Shown in pieces: positions 39,172 through 47,997 of a stretch of DNA of 64,000 nucleotides. A program made the translations under genes and the position numbers. Source of the stretch: Saccharothrix longispora (GTDB taxonomy: Bacteria; Actinomycetota; Actinomycetes; Mycobacteriales; Pseudonocardiaceae); assembly GCF_030852425.1 (NCBI RefSeq), contig NZ_NSDM01000001.1, positions 62,001 through 126,000 on the forward strand, written 5' to 3'. The stretch's first letter is position 1. Each line of letters starts with the position of its first letter. Under the pieces are notes generated by a model that did no database searches, was not told the DNA's origin, and worked only from the letters and a program-made list of their open reading frames with translations.

Positions 39172-39768
39172 TTACGAGACGAGGCCGCGCCGGAAGCCGT
39201 GCGCGACGGCCTGGGCGCGGTCGCGCACGCCGAGCTTGCGGAACAAGCGCCGCGCGTGCGTCTTCACCGTGTCCTCGGACAGGTAGAGCTCGCGCCCGAT
39301 CTGCCCGTTGCTCTTGCCCTGGCTCATCCCGCGCAGCACCTGGAGCTCGCGCTCCGTCAGCTGCACGCCCGGGTCGGACGGCTGGCGCGGCGCGGGCACG
39401 CTGGTGCTCGCGAGGGTGTGCGCCAGCGCGGCCACCAACTCCGGGCGCGAGGCGTCCCAGCGGAGGTAGCCGCGGGCCCCGCCGGCGATCGCGGCGGCGA
39501 TGCTGCCCGCGTCGTCCGGTGCGCCGAAGACGATGACGTTTGCCTGCGGGTTGGCCGAGACGAGTCGCCGGGTCGCTTCGACCCCGGTCGGCACGGCGCG
39601 CTGGGTTCCCACCAGTACGACGTCCACCGGCTGCCTGGAGAAGCGAGCCAACAACTCGTCACCGTGCGCTACGCAGTCGATGCGGCTAACCCCGGGGACA
39701 GCCGACATCACGCGGGTGAGACCCTCCCGCACACTGCGCCGGTCGTCGCAAATAAGGACCGTGGTCAC
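39172..39768 (-). CDS. bldM: BldM-like orphan response regulator with degenerate receiver
   Basis: 198 residues. A receiver domain (1-120) is followed by a LuxR HTH (LTERELQVLRGMSQGKSNGQ then IGRELYLSEDTVKTHARRLF). The C-terminal half is nearly the BldM sequence, and the location next to sigD and whiB matches Streptomyces bldM-whiD. The receiver keeps the acidic pair (D8, D9) but has Gly54 where the phospho-Asp belongs (DVVLVGTQ) and Arg for the conserved Lys (GYLRWD). Control must be phosphorylation-independent. In Streptomyces BldM works as homodimer or as heterodimer with WhiI. Confidence 0.85.
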   Translation of the reverse strand: MTTVLICDDRRSVREGLTRVMSAVPGVSRIDCVAHGDELLARFSRQPVDVVLVGTQRAVPTGVEATRRLVSANPQANVIVFGAPDDAGSIAAAIAGGARGYLRWDASRPELVAALAHTLASTSVPAPRQPSDPGVQLTERELQVLRGMSQGKSNGQIGRELYLSEDTVKTHARRLFRKLGVRDRAQAVAHGFRRGLVS

Positions 39769-39848
39769 GGGGACTCCTTCCTGCAGCCGAGTGACGTTCC
39801 ATATCCCCTATCGGACGCTAGGGGCCGAACCTTGACACGATCCGGTGC

Positions 39849-40742
39849 TTAATCCGTCAAGAACTTCGTCTCAGCGTCTGCGTTCGGGGGTTCCCCGGAA
39901 CGGAGCAGCGAAGTCGGGACCCACGGCGAGTGGGCCGCCAATCGTCGGCTGATCGGATCAGCTCTGCGCAACACGCAGCTCAGAGCACTTTTCGCACTCT
40001 TCCTCACGTTCCAGTTTTCCGCAGAAGTGCGGTCTACCTGGACATTTGCGAGCACGAGTGCCGCCGGCCAGGACAACGAGAGAAGGCCCATCCGGTCAGT
40101 GTGAGTTAGGTCACAGTGCAGCATTCGGGTCCCCCTGTCAACGCTTTCGGGGGTCCCGACGACCACCAGGGCGGTACCCAGGACGAGGTCCGACTTGAGG
40201 GTGTGGCGCAGGGCGCCGGCCTCGCGTGCGAGTGACGCGGCCGTCTCAGCCGGGGCGACGGCTCGCTCCGCGTGACCGGCGGCCAGCTCGACCTCGGCGG
40301 CCACCCAGGCGTGGCGGACGCGCGCCCGCCAGCCGACCGGCTCGACCCGGGCGTGCAGCCGACGCGCCTCGACGAGCCTGCCCGCACCCAGCGCGTCGGC
40401 CGCCAGCCCGAGCAGCGCGTCGGTCCGCGCCCCCGCCGCGTCCACCCCGTCCACGTCCACCCCACCCCCGCGCGGGGCGCGCGCGAGCGCCACCGCGTCG
40501 AGGCGGCGCGCGGCGGCGTGGCCGCCCAGCTGGCGGCGGTGCGAGGCGAGCGTCGAGGCCGCCAGCGAGCCGAAGAGCCCACCCGCCGCGATCAACTCCC
40601 CCAACGCGGTGGCCGCCGCCGCGTAGTGCCCCTGCCCCCCGAGCACGACGGCTGCCAGCCACCGCTCCTCCGGGCCGCCGCGCAGCCCGCCCCACACCTC
40701 GGCGTCGGGCCGGTCGCCGAACGCGGCACGTCTCAGTTCCAC
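39849..40742 (-). CDS. Ala/Arg-rich hypothetical protein (Rv3415c position)
   Basis: 297 residues. VELRRAAFGDRPDAEVWGGL begins a region that looks like short helical TPR-type repeats (WLAAVVLGGQGHYAAAATALGELIAAGG; LLGLAADALGAGRLVEARRLHARV; HAWVAAEVELAAGHAERAV). I therefore suspect a TPR-like scaffold, unproven. The C-terminal 90 residues are less GC-biased. GTG 40742 is chosen; upstream extension runs through the repeat cluster and is unlikely to be coding. It lies between bldM-like and whiB genes, the place of Rv3415c. Confidence 0.65.
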   Translation of the reverse strand: MELRRAAFGDRPDAEVWGGLRGGPEERWLAAVVLGGQGHYAAAATALGELIAAGGLFGSLAASTLASHRRQLGGHAAARRLDAVALARAPRGGGVDVDGVDAAGARTDALLGLAADALGAGRLVEARRLHARVEPVGWRARVRHAWVAAEVELAAGHAERAVAPAETAASLAREAGALRHTLKSDLVLGTALVVVGTPESVDRGTRMLHCDLTHTDRMGLLSLSWPAALVLANVQVDRTSAENWNVRKSAKSALSCVLRRADPISRRLAAHSPWVPTSLLRSGEPPNADAETKFLTD

Positions 40743-40785
40743 TCCCCCATCCTGCAGCCACCCCCCGACAACCCCGGCCGCCGGA

Positions 40786-40974
40786 CCTGGACGCAGAACC
40801 CACCGACCCCGAACGCAGAACCCACCGAACCCGGACGTACGACTCACCGGCCCCGGACGTACGACTCGCGCGACCTGGACGTACGACTCGCGCGAGAGTC
40901 CAACGTCCGGGTCGCGCGAGTCGTACGTCCGGGGGCCCTGAGTCCTACGTTGGGGGGCCTGGGTTCTGCGTTCG
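40786..40974. repeat. Intergenic inverted-repeat cluster, locus 1
   Basis: About nine copies of two short elements. Element A, GGACGTACGACTCGCGCG, occurs at 40833 (short), 40855 and 40877, and inverted at 40896 (variant), 40913 and 40940 (variant). Element B, GAACGCAGAACCC, occurs at 40789 (variant) and 40811 and inverted at 40961. The B-B-A-A-A / A-A-A-B order makes a large imperfect hairpin. The same elements recur at 53236-53419. No transposase or terminal repeat is nearby. Confidence 0.85.
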
Positions 40975-40984
40975 AGGGCCTCGG

Positions 40985-41962
40985 TCAGGGGTGGCAGACG
41001 GCGCGTTCCACGGCGGTCGCCGCCGCGGCCGGGTCGGTCGCGCGCTCCACCGGGTGGGGCACGACGCCGCGCTGCCAGCCCGGGCCGCCCGCGAGGACGC
41101 GGAACTGCTGGCGCGTGCGGGGCAGGGCGGCGAGCACGGCCGGGTCGGCGTAGCGGGGCAGGTGGGCCCACAGGACCACGGCGGCGGGGGCGGTGCGGCG
41201 GACCGCGGCGACCAGGGCGGTCACGGGGAGGGCCGGGCCCAGGTTGCGGACGTCCACACCCCGGCGGGCCAGCTCGGCGGACAGGGGGTGGAGGGGCAGG
41301 TCGTGCCGCTCACCGGGGGCGCAGGCGAGGAGGACCGGTCGGTGGTTGCGGGGTTCGGTGACGATCGGCGCGACTCGGGCGAGGGTCGCCCGGACGCACT
41401 CCTCCAGCAGGTGCGACACCTCCGCGCCCGCCCCCGAGGGCTCCCGGCGGGCGGCGACCGCCGCCAGGACCGGGCTGATCACCCCGGTCCAGGTGGTCAG
41501 CACCCCGTCGGCCTCCACCGCATCGGCCAGGAGGGTCTGCGCGGCCGCCTGGTCCAACGCCACCACGGCACGGGCCAGGCCCCTGGCCGGGCGGTTCGCG
41601 CCGCGGAGGCGCAGGGCGCCACGGCCGGGCGGTGGCGGGGTGGCCGGCGACGCGGGGACGGGGGCGGAGAGGGCGTACTCGGCGGCTTCGGCGGACGACG
41701 CCCCGCGCAGGAGCGCCTGCTGCATCAGCTCCAGGCGGGCCACGTCGCGTGGCGCGTACTTGCGGTGTCGCCCGGTTGTGTGATCACCAGGTCCGAGGCC
41801 GTAGCGGCGGTCCCAAGTGCGGAGCGTGGCCGGCGCCACGCCCAGCCGGCGGGCCACCGCCGCCACCGACAGGGTCAGCGGGTGCTCCGGATCACCTTCT
41901 GCCACAACGCTTCCCCCCTCTCCCGCGGGCGGGGTGGCGGCGTGGTCGGGGGGCGTGGTCAC
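40985..41962 (-). CDS. MerR-family regulator with cobalamin-binding-like domain
   Basis: 325 residues. An N-terminal MerR HTH (LSVAAVARRLGVAPATLRTWDRRYGLGP, about 31-58) is followed by a helical middle domain and a Rossmann-like C-terminal domain. CAPGERHDLPLHPLSAELARRG resembles the B12-binding DxHxxG loop in its ExHxxP variant, keeping the His that would ligate cobalt. Light- or B12-responsive CarH/LitR regulators share this architecture, but binding is unproven here. Start GTG 41962 is tentative. Divergent from whiB. Confidence 0.8.
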   Translation of the reverse strand: MTTPPDHAATPPAGEGGSVVAEGDPEHPLTLSVAAVARRLGVAPATLRTWDRRYGLGPGDHTTGRHRKYAPRDVARLELMQQALLRGASSAEAAEYALSAPVPASPATPPPPGRGALRLRGANRPARGLARAVVALDQAAAQTLLADAVEADGVLTTWTGVISPVLAAVAARREPSGAGAEVSHLLEECVRATLARVAPIVTEPRNHRPVLLACAPGERHDLPLHPLSAELARRGVDVRNLGPALPVTALVAAVRRTAPAAVVLWAHLPRYADPAVLAALPRTRQQFRVLAGGPGWQRGVVPHPVERATDPAAAATAVERAVCHP

Positions 41963-42149
41963 GCCGCCATCGTCCGTTCACCCGAAGTCACCGGCAAGTC
42001 CGGGTTTCAACCGAATTCCAACACCCTTCGAATGAATTGACGCCCATACGTCCTCCGCCCCCTTGAACAAGCTTTGGCGCGGTTCTACGGTGGATCATCG
42101 TTAAGCCGAATGGAGCAGTTCAGGGCCATGGGCCAAGGAGGCGGTCTCG

Positions 42150-42446
42150 ATGGCGGACACCCGTAGGCTTCCCGGTCCCAACGCGGATTTGTGGGACTGG
42201 CAGATGCGCGGCTCGTGCCGCGGGATGGACAGCGCGTTCTTCTTCCACCCGGACGGTGAACGCGGCCCGGCACGGGCACGGCGGGAGGCGCGGGCGAAAG
42301 CCGTGTGCCTGTCGTGCCCGGTGCTGGAGATGTGCCGGCGGCACGCACTGGCGGTGCAGGAACCGTACGGGATCTGGGGAGGGCTCTCGGAATCCGAACG
42401 GGACGGCATCATCAAGGCCAGGAAGCGGCACCTGACGCCGGCCTGA
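42150..42446 (+). CDS. whiB3: WhiB-family iron-sulfur regulator (WhiB3/WhiD type)
   Basis: 98 residues. Four cluster Cys: one in RGSCRGMD, then C53-x2-C56-x5-C62 (CLSCPVLEMC), and the invariant turn GIWGGLSESER, followed by a basic C-terminus. WhiB proteins bind a 4Fe-4S cluster and sigma factor region 4. Synteny with bldM, sigD and groEL matches WhiB3 of mycobacteria and WhiD of Streptomyces. ATG start with a perfect AAGGAGG 8-9 nt upstream, the strongest ribosome site in the window. Confidence 0.92.
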   Translation: MADTRRLPGPNADLWDWQMRGSCRGMDSAFFFHPDGERGPARARREARAKAVCLSCPVLEMCRRHALAVQEPYGIWGGLSESERDGIIKARKRHLTPA

Positions 42447-42476
42447 GGGCCGGGTCGGACGCGCGGCGCGGAACGA

Positions 42477-42510
42477 AGAGGGGCGGCACCCGGTCGGGTG
42501 CCGCCCCTCT
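42477..42510. terminator. Bidirectional terminator between whiB and groEL
   Basis: Perfect 16-bp stem (42477-42492 with 42495-42510) ending in a CTCT run, between convergent genes. Confidence 0.85.
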
Positions 42511-42541
42511 GCCCGGCTCGGATCGAGCCCCGAGTCGGACC

Positions 42542-44167
<1,626 letters not shown>

Positions 44168-44188
44168 TTACCTCTCCTGGATGCGAAA

Positions 44189-44224
44189 CGCCCCGGTAGC
44201 CCCGGTGATGGGGTCGCCGGGGCG
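44189..44224. repeat. Hairpin between groES and groEL
   Basis: CGCCCCGG (44189-44196) pairs with CCGGGGCG (44217-44224) in the 80-base spacer. It may stabilise mRNA or attenuate groEL relative to groES. Confidence 0.5.
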
Positions 44225-44244
44225 CCTTGCGTGACAGCCGGACG

Positions 44245-44538
44245 TCAGTTGATGACGGCCAGCACGTCGCGGGCGGAGAGGATGAGGTACTCCTCGCCGT
44301 TGTACTTGACCTCGGTGCCGCCGTACTTGGAGTAGATGACGACGTCGCCGACAGCCACGTCCACCGGGACGCGGTTGCCCTTGTCGTCGATCCGGCCGGG
44401 GCCGACCGCGAGGACCTTGCCCTCCTGGGGCTTCTCCTTCGCGGTGTCCGGGATCACGAGGCCGGAAGCGGTCGTGGTCTCGGCCTCGCTGGCCTGGACG
44501 ACGATCTTGTCCTCGAGCGGCTTGATGTTCACGCTCAC
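44245..44538 (-). CDS. groES: Co-chaperonin GroES
   Basis: 97 residues, normal for Gro[12 protein letters not shown] at the N-terminus, the mobile loop [15 protein letters not shown], and [19 protein letters not shown] in the beta-barrel. Start is GTG 44538 ([10 protein letters not shown]), with GGAGGT about 7 nt upstream; the reading to 44553 would start within that site. Preceded by a CIRCE-controlled promoter. Confidence 0.96.
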   Translation of the reverse strand: MSVNIKPLEDKIVVQASEAETTTASGLVIPDTAKEKPQEGKVLAVGPGRIDDKGNRVPVDVAVGDVVIYSKYGGTEVKYNGEEYLILSARDVLAVIN

Positions 44539-44635
44539 CGGGCTGACCTCCACGGTCGTCGAAAGCGTTGGCAGGTTGCGTTACGGCTCCTGCCACCCCG
44601 CCGTCGCGGGGGTCGGGGCGGTTGCTGGTGCCGTG

Positions 44636-44665
44636 CATCTAGCACTCTACCCATGCGAGTGCCAA
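44636..44665 (-). promoter_or_regulatory. CIRCE operator overlapping the groES promoter
   Basis: CTAGCACTC-N9-GAGTGCCAA (44639-44665) matches the CIRCE consensus TTAGCACTC-N9-GAGTGCTAA with two changes. On the minus strand TTGGCA (-35) and TAGATG (-10, 44636-44641) are 18 nt apart and overlap it. Repression by HrcA is the established function of CIRCE. Confidence 0.92.
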
Positions 44666-44683
44666 CGCTTCAACGACCCCCTG

Positions 44684-44842
44684 TCACTCGTCCCGGGGAC
44701 CGAGCCGCGCCACGCCGTCGAGATCGGCGCGGAACCGGTCGAACCCGCGGCGCGGCACCTCGGACGCGCCCTTCAGCGCGACCTCCCGCGCCCGCGGTCG
44801 CCCCTCGTGGACCTGCGGAGCGCCGGACTTCCCGCGGAACAC
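44684..44842 (-). CDS. Possible 52-residue protein between tsaD and groES
   Basis: A GTG-initiated frame with about 90% G or C at third codon positions, typical of genes here. It is basic at the start (VFRGKSGAPQVHEGRPRARE) and mixed-charge at the end. No ribosome site beyond AGG, no family recognised. It could be a real small protein, a decayed remnant or chance in high-GC DNA. Confidence 0.3.
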   Translation of the reverse strand: MFRGKSGAPQVHEGRPRAREVALKGASEVPRRGFDRFRADLDGVARLGPRDE

Positions 44843-44888
44843 CCTGGTTCACCCGTTCGCCACCCGCGTCGACCACGGTGGGCGCCCG

Positions 44889-44955
44889 ACCACCGTTACC
44901 GGTGGTGCGGCCCCGGCGGCGGTCTGCGCCGCTGACGCGGGCTCCCCGGAGCCCG
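44889..44955. other. Two small inverted repeats downstream of tsaD
   Basis: ACCACCG-TTAC-CGGTGGT (44889-44906) and CGGGCTCC-CC-GGAGCCCG (44938-44955). Either could end the tsaB-rimI-tsaD transcript. Confidence 0.45.
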
Positions 44956-45012
44956 ACGGCCCTTCGCGCTCGGCGTGGCCTCGGACGGCGCAGGTGGTGG
45001 GTCCGACGGGCG

Positions 45013-46065
45013 TCAGAGGACCTGGATGGTGCCCACCGGCAGGCCGGGCGTGGTGGACAGGTCCATCGGGGACGGCTTCGCGCCCGCCGCGACCAGGTGC
45101 GCGCCCAGGGCGGCGATCATCGCGCCGTTGTCGGTGCACAGGCGGGGGCTCGGGACGCGCAGCAGGATGCCCGCCTCGGCGCAGCGCTCCGCCGCCAGGC
45201 CGGAGAGGCGCGAGTTGGCCGCCACGCCGCCGGAGATCACCAGGGTGTCCACGCCCAGGTCCTTGCACGCCCGGATCGCCTTGGCCGTCAGCACGTCCGC
45301 CACGGCCTCCTGGAACGACGCCGCCACGTCGGCCAGCGGGATCTCCTCGCCGGCCCGCTCCTGCCGCTCCACCCACCGCGCGACCGAGGTCTTCAACCCG
45401 GAGAACGAGAAGTCGTACTTCGAGTCGCGGGGACCGGTCAGGCCGCGCGGGAACGCGATCGCGCACCCGTTGCCCTGCTTGGCCAGCTTGTCGATGGGCG
45501 GGCCGCCGGGGTAGGGCAGGTCCAGCAGCCGGGCCACCTTGTCGTACGCCTCGCCGGCCGCGTCGTCGACGGTCGAGCCGATCTCGGTGATCCGCTCGGC
45601 CAGGCCCTCCACCAGCAGCAGCTGCGAGTGGCCGCCGGACACCAGCAGCGCCAGGCAGCGCTTCGGCAGCGGGCCGTGCTGGAGGGTGTCCGCGGCGACG
45701 TGCCCGGCCAGGTGGTTCACCCCGAACAGGGGCTTGTCCAGCGCCGCCGCGTACGCCTTGGCCGCCGACACGCCGACCAGCAGCGCGCCCGCGAGGCCCG
45801 GTCCGGCGGTGACCGCGATCGAGTGCACGTCCCGCAGCTCGACCCCGGCCTTCTCCACCGCCCGGCGCATGGTCGGGACCATCGCCTCCAGGTGCGCCCG
45901 GGACGCGACCTCGGGCACGACGCCGCCGAAGCGGGCGTGCTCCTCGACGCTGGACGCGACCTCGTCGGCCAGCAGTTCCATCGCGCCGTCCGGGCCGAGC
46001 CGGACGATGCCGACGCCGGTCTCGTCGCACGAGCTCTCGATACCGAGGATGAGCCGGTCAGTCAC
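45013..46065 (-). CDS. tsaD: tRNA N6-adenosine threonylcarbamoyltransferase TsaD
   Basis: 350 residues. Transfers the threonylcarbamoyl group onto A37 of ANN-decoding tRNAs, with TsaB and TsaE. Kinase-like ASKHA fold: [13 protein letters not shown] at the N-terminus, the metal-binding HLEAMVP and NHLAGH histidines, [11 protein letters not shown] and [21 protein letters not shown] region. It overlaps the end of rimI by 8 bp, so one transcript carries tsaB, rimI and tsaD. Confidence 0.97.
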   Translation of the reverse strand: MTDRLILGIESSCDETGVGIVRLGPDGAMELLADEVASSVEEHARFGGVVPEVASRAHLEAMVPTMRRAVEKAGVELRDVHSIAVTAGPGLAGALLVGVSAAKAYAAALDKPLFGVNHLAGHVAADTLQHGPLPKRCLALLVSGGHSQLLLVEGLAERITEIGSTVDDAAGEAYDKVARLLDLPYPGGPPIDKLAKQGNGCAIAFPRGLTGPRDSKYDFSFSGLKTSVARWVERQERAGEEIPLADVAASFQEAVADVLTAKAIRACKDLGVDTLVISGGVAANSRLSGLAAERCAEAGILLRVPSPRLCTDNGAMIAALGAHLVAAGAKPSPMDLSTTPGLPVGTIQVL

Positions 46066-46516
46066 GGTTCGCGGGCCTTCCCATCGTGTACGCGTCGGCG
46101 CCCGACGGCTGGTAGTAGCGGCGGCGCAGGCCGAGGTGCTCGAACCCGTGCGCCAGGTAGAGGTTGATGGCGGTCGCGTTGTCGGTCCGCACCTCCAGGA
46201 ACACCGGGAGGCCGGTCTCGTCCGCCTTGGCCAGCAGGGTGCGCAGCAGCGCCTTGCCGACGCCCGTGCCCTGCTGCCCGGCGACCACGGCGATGGTGTG
46301 CACGCTCGCCTCGAAGTCGGTCAGGCCCAGCCCGGCGTACCCGATCAGGACGCCGTCGAGGTACGCGCCGACGTAGAAGGCGCCGTTGTCCAGCTCGCTG
46401 CGGAACGCGCCCTCGCTCCACGGGTCGTCGCCGGGGAACAGGTCCTGCTCGATCCGCGCGCACCGCGGCGCGTCCTCGCGCCGCAGCGGGGCGATCGTGA
46501 CGGTGCCGGTGCTCAC
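46058..46516 (-). CDS. rimI: Ribosomal-protein-alanine acetyltransferase RimI (GNAT)
   Basis: 152 residues. GNAT N-acetyltransferase: [33 protein letters not shown] (acetyl-CoA pyrophosphate loop Q/R-x-x-G-x-G/A) and [30 protein letters not shown]. It modifies the N-terminus of ribosomal protein S18 in enterobacteria; actinobacterial RimI may have wider substrates. GTG 46516 overlaps the tsaB stop by 4 bp. Confidence 0.93.
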   Translation of the reverse strand: MSTGTVTIAPLRREDAPRCARIEQDLFPGDDPWSEGAFRSELDNGAFYVGAYLDGVLIGYAGLGLTDFEASVHTIAVVAGQQGTGVGKALLRTLLAKADETGLPVFLEVRTDNATAINLYLAHGFEHLGLRRRYYQPSGADAYTMGRPANRD

Positions 46517-47187
46517 CCCTTGGTCACCCGCTTGCGGCCGGCCGGTTCGACGGCGTCGGGTCGGCGCAGGTAGAGCGGGGTGAGGGCGGCCGGGCGGGCG
46601 CCGGCCAGCAGCTCCTCCGCCGCGGCGGCCACCAGCGACACCGGCGACGGGTAGCGCGCCGCCACGACCGGCAGGCCGAGCACGTCGGCGTACAGCGAGG
46701 CGCCCTCGCCCGCGGCCGAGGCGACGGCGGGCAGCTTGGCGGCCAGGTCGGCCGGCCGGTCCACGTGCGGGCCGTCGGTGCGCCGCCCGGCCGCGTCGTA
46801 GGCGGCCCAGTAGACCTCCTTGCGGCGGGCGTCGGTGGCCACCAGCAGCGGCTTGCCGGTCGCCGCGTCCAGCGCGACGGCGTCGGGCGTGGGCACCGGG
46901 TACACCGGCCGGTTGAGCGCCTGGCCGAGCGCGGCGGCGGTGACCAGGCCGACGCGCAGGCCGGTGAACGGCCCGGGGCCCGAACCGCACACGACGGCGT
47001 CGAGGTCGGCGAGGGTGCGACCGGCTTCCGCCAGCGCCTCCTGGAGGTGCGGGGTGAGCAGCTCGCCGTGCGCCTTCGCGTTGACCGTCACCCGCTCGGC
47101 GAGCAGTCGCGGGGGCGAGTCGGGGGTCAGTTCCACGACACCGGCCGTCACGGCGGGGGTCGCGGTGTCCAAGGCGAGCACCAGCAC
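46513..47187 (-). CDS. tsaB: tRNA threonylcarbamoyladenosine biosynthesis protein TsaB
   Basis: 224 residues, paralogue and partner of TsaD. LALDTATPAVTAGVV at the N-terminus, HGELLTPHLQEAL and VVCGSGPGPFTGLRVGLVTAAALGQAL are family hallmarks. I choose GTG 47187, which lies 8 nt after TATCCT; the alternative TTG 47196 adds three residues. It leads the tsaB-rimI-tsaD transcript. tsaE, normally next to it, is 3.4 kb away beyond an inserted cassette. Confidence 0.95.
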   Translation of the reverse strand: MLVLALDTATPAVTAGVVELTPDSPPRLLAERVTVNAKAHGELLTPHLQEALAEAGRTLADLDAVVCGSGPGPFTGLRVGLVTAAALGQALNRPVYPVPTPDAVALDAATGKPLLVATDARRKEVYWAAYDAAGRRTDGPHVDRPADLAAKLPAVASAAGEGASLYADVLGLPVVAARYPSPVSLVAAAAEELLAGARPAALTPLYLRRPDAVEPAGRKRVTKG

Positions 47188-47195
47188 AACGGTCA

Positions 47196-47201
47196 AGGAT
47201 A
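47196..47201 (-). promoter_or_regulatory. -10 box TATCCT of the tsaB transcript
   Basis: TATCCT on the minus strand, 8 nt before GTG 47187. It explains independent transcription of tsaB-rimI-tsaD after separation from tsaE. Confidence 0.5.
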
Positions 47202-47254
47202 GAGGTCCCCCCGGCCGCCCGGGACTCGGTGACCCGGTGCGCGGCCCACACTGG

Positions 47255-47274
47255 ACTTGACGTCCACGTCAAGT
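47255..47274. promoter_or_regulatory. MerR-type operator between tsaB and the MerR gene
   Basis: ACTTGACGT-CC-ACGTCAAGT, a perfect 9+9-bp inverted repeat including a TTGAC -35-like element, 16 bases upstream of the merR start. MerR/SoxR-family sites have this CTTGAC...GTCAAG form. Confidence 0.75.
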
Positions 47275-47289
47275 CGGAGGATCGGCACC

Positions 47290-47661
47290 GTGCGCATCGG
47301 AGAACTGGCGCGGCGGGGTGGGACGACCACCCGTGCGCTGCGCTACTACGAGTCCCTGGGCCTGCTGCCGGACCGGCGCGGGGCGAACGGGCAGCGGGAG
47401 TACGACGAGGACGACCTGCGGCTGGTCGTCGAGATCCGCTCGCTGACCGGCATCGGCTTCACCCTGGAGGACACCCGGCCGTTCGTGCAGTGCCTGCGCG
47501 ACGGGCACGCCGGCGGTGACGCCTGCCCGGCGTCGGTCGCGGTGTACCGGCGCAAGCTCGCCGAGCTGGACGAGTGCCTCGCCCGGCTCGGCGAGGCCAG
47601 GGAACGGGTGCGCGCGCAGTTGGAGGACGCCGAGCGGAGGAGCAGACCGTGCGCACGCTGA
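47290..47661 (+). CDS. MerR-family transcriptional regulator (SoxR/redox type)
   Basis: 123 residues: HTH VRIGELARRGGTTTRALRYYESLGLL (1-26), the wing RREYDEDDLRLV-like segment NGQREYDEDDLRLV and a C-terminal coiled coil (YRRKLAELDECLARLGEARERVRAQLE). Cys occurs at CLRD, CPAS and CLARL, so thiol sensing is possible. GTG with GGAGGA 8 nt upstream. It overlaps the thioredoxin gene by 13 bp and has an inverted repeat in its promoter, so it probably controls the cassette. Confidence 0.88.
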   Translation: MRIGELARRGGTTTRALRYYESLGLLPDRRGANGQREYDEDDLRLVVEIRSLTGIGFTLEDTRPFVQCLRDGHAGGDACPASVAVYRRKLAELDECLARLGEARERVRAQLEDAERRSRPCAR

Positions 47662-47963
47662 CCGAACTGACCGACGACACGTTCGCCGAGGGGGTGGCCA
47701 CCGGGACCGTGCTGGTGGAGTTCCGGGCCGACTGGTGCCCGCCGTGCCGGATGCTCGAACCGGTGCTCGTGGAGATCGACGCCGAGCGCGACGACCTGAC
47801 CGTGGTGAAGCTCGACACGGACCGGAACCCGCGCACGGCGCGCGACCAGCGGATCATGTCCGCGCCCACGCTCCAGCTCTACAAGGACGGCGAACTGGTG
47901 GCCCAGGTCGTCGGCGCACGGCCGAAGATCCACCTGATGGCGTGGCTCGAACCACACTTGTGA
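47649..47963 (+). CDS. Thioredoxin
   Basis: 104 residues with the thioredoxin fold and an active site W-C-P-P-C (RADWCPPCRMLEP) in place of WCGPC. The cis-Pro lies in SAPTLQLYKDG. The GTG lies within the end of merR, with GGAGGAG close upstream. The CPPC site usually gives a different redox potential from CGPC. Redox regulation by the adjacent MerR is likely. Confidence 0.88.
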   Translation: MRTLTELTDDTFAEGVATGTVLVEFRADWCPPCRMLEPVLVEIDAERDDLTVVKLDTDRNPRTARDQRIMSAPTLQLYKDGELVAQVVGARPKIHLMAWLEPHL

Positions 47964-47997
47964 TACGCCAGGCGGTCCGGCCGGTCACTGTGGGTGG

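Noticed and set aside
40786..40974. Repeat cluster as ends of an insertion sequence
   Set aside because: No transposase, no target-site duplication and multiple internal copies; more like a REP-type element.
39849..41171. 440-residue version of the Rv3415c-position gene
   Set aside because: The extra N-terminus is translated from the repeat cluster and the end of the neighbouring MerR gene; the GTG at 40742 is better supported.
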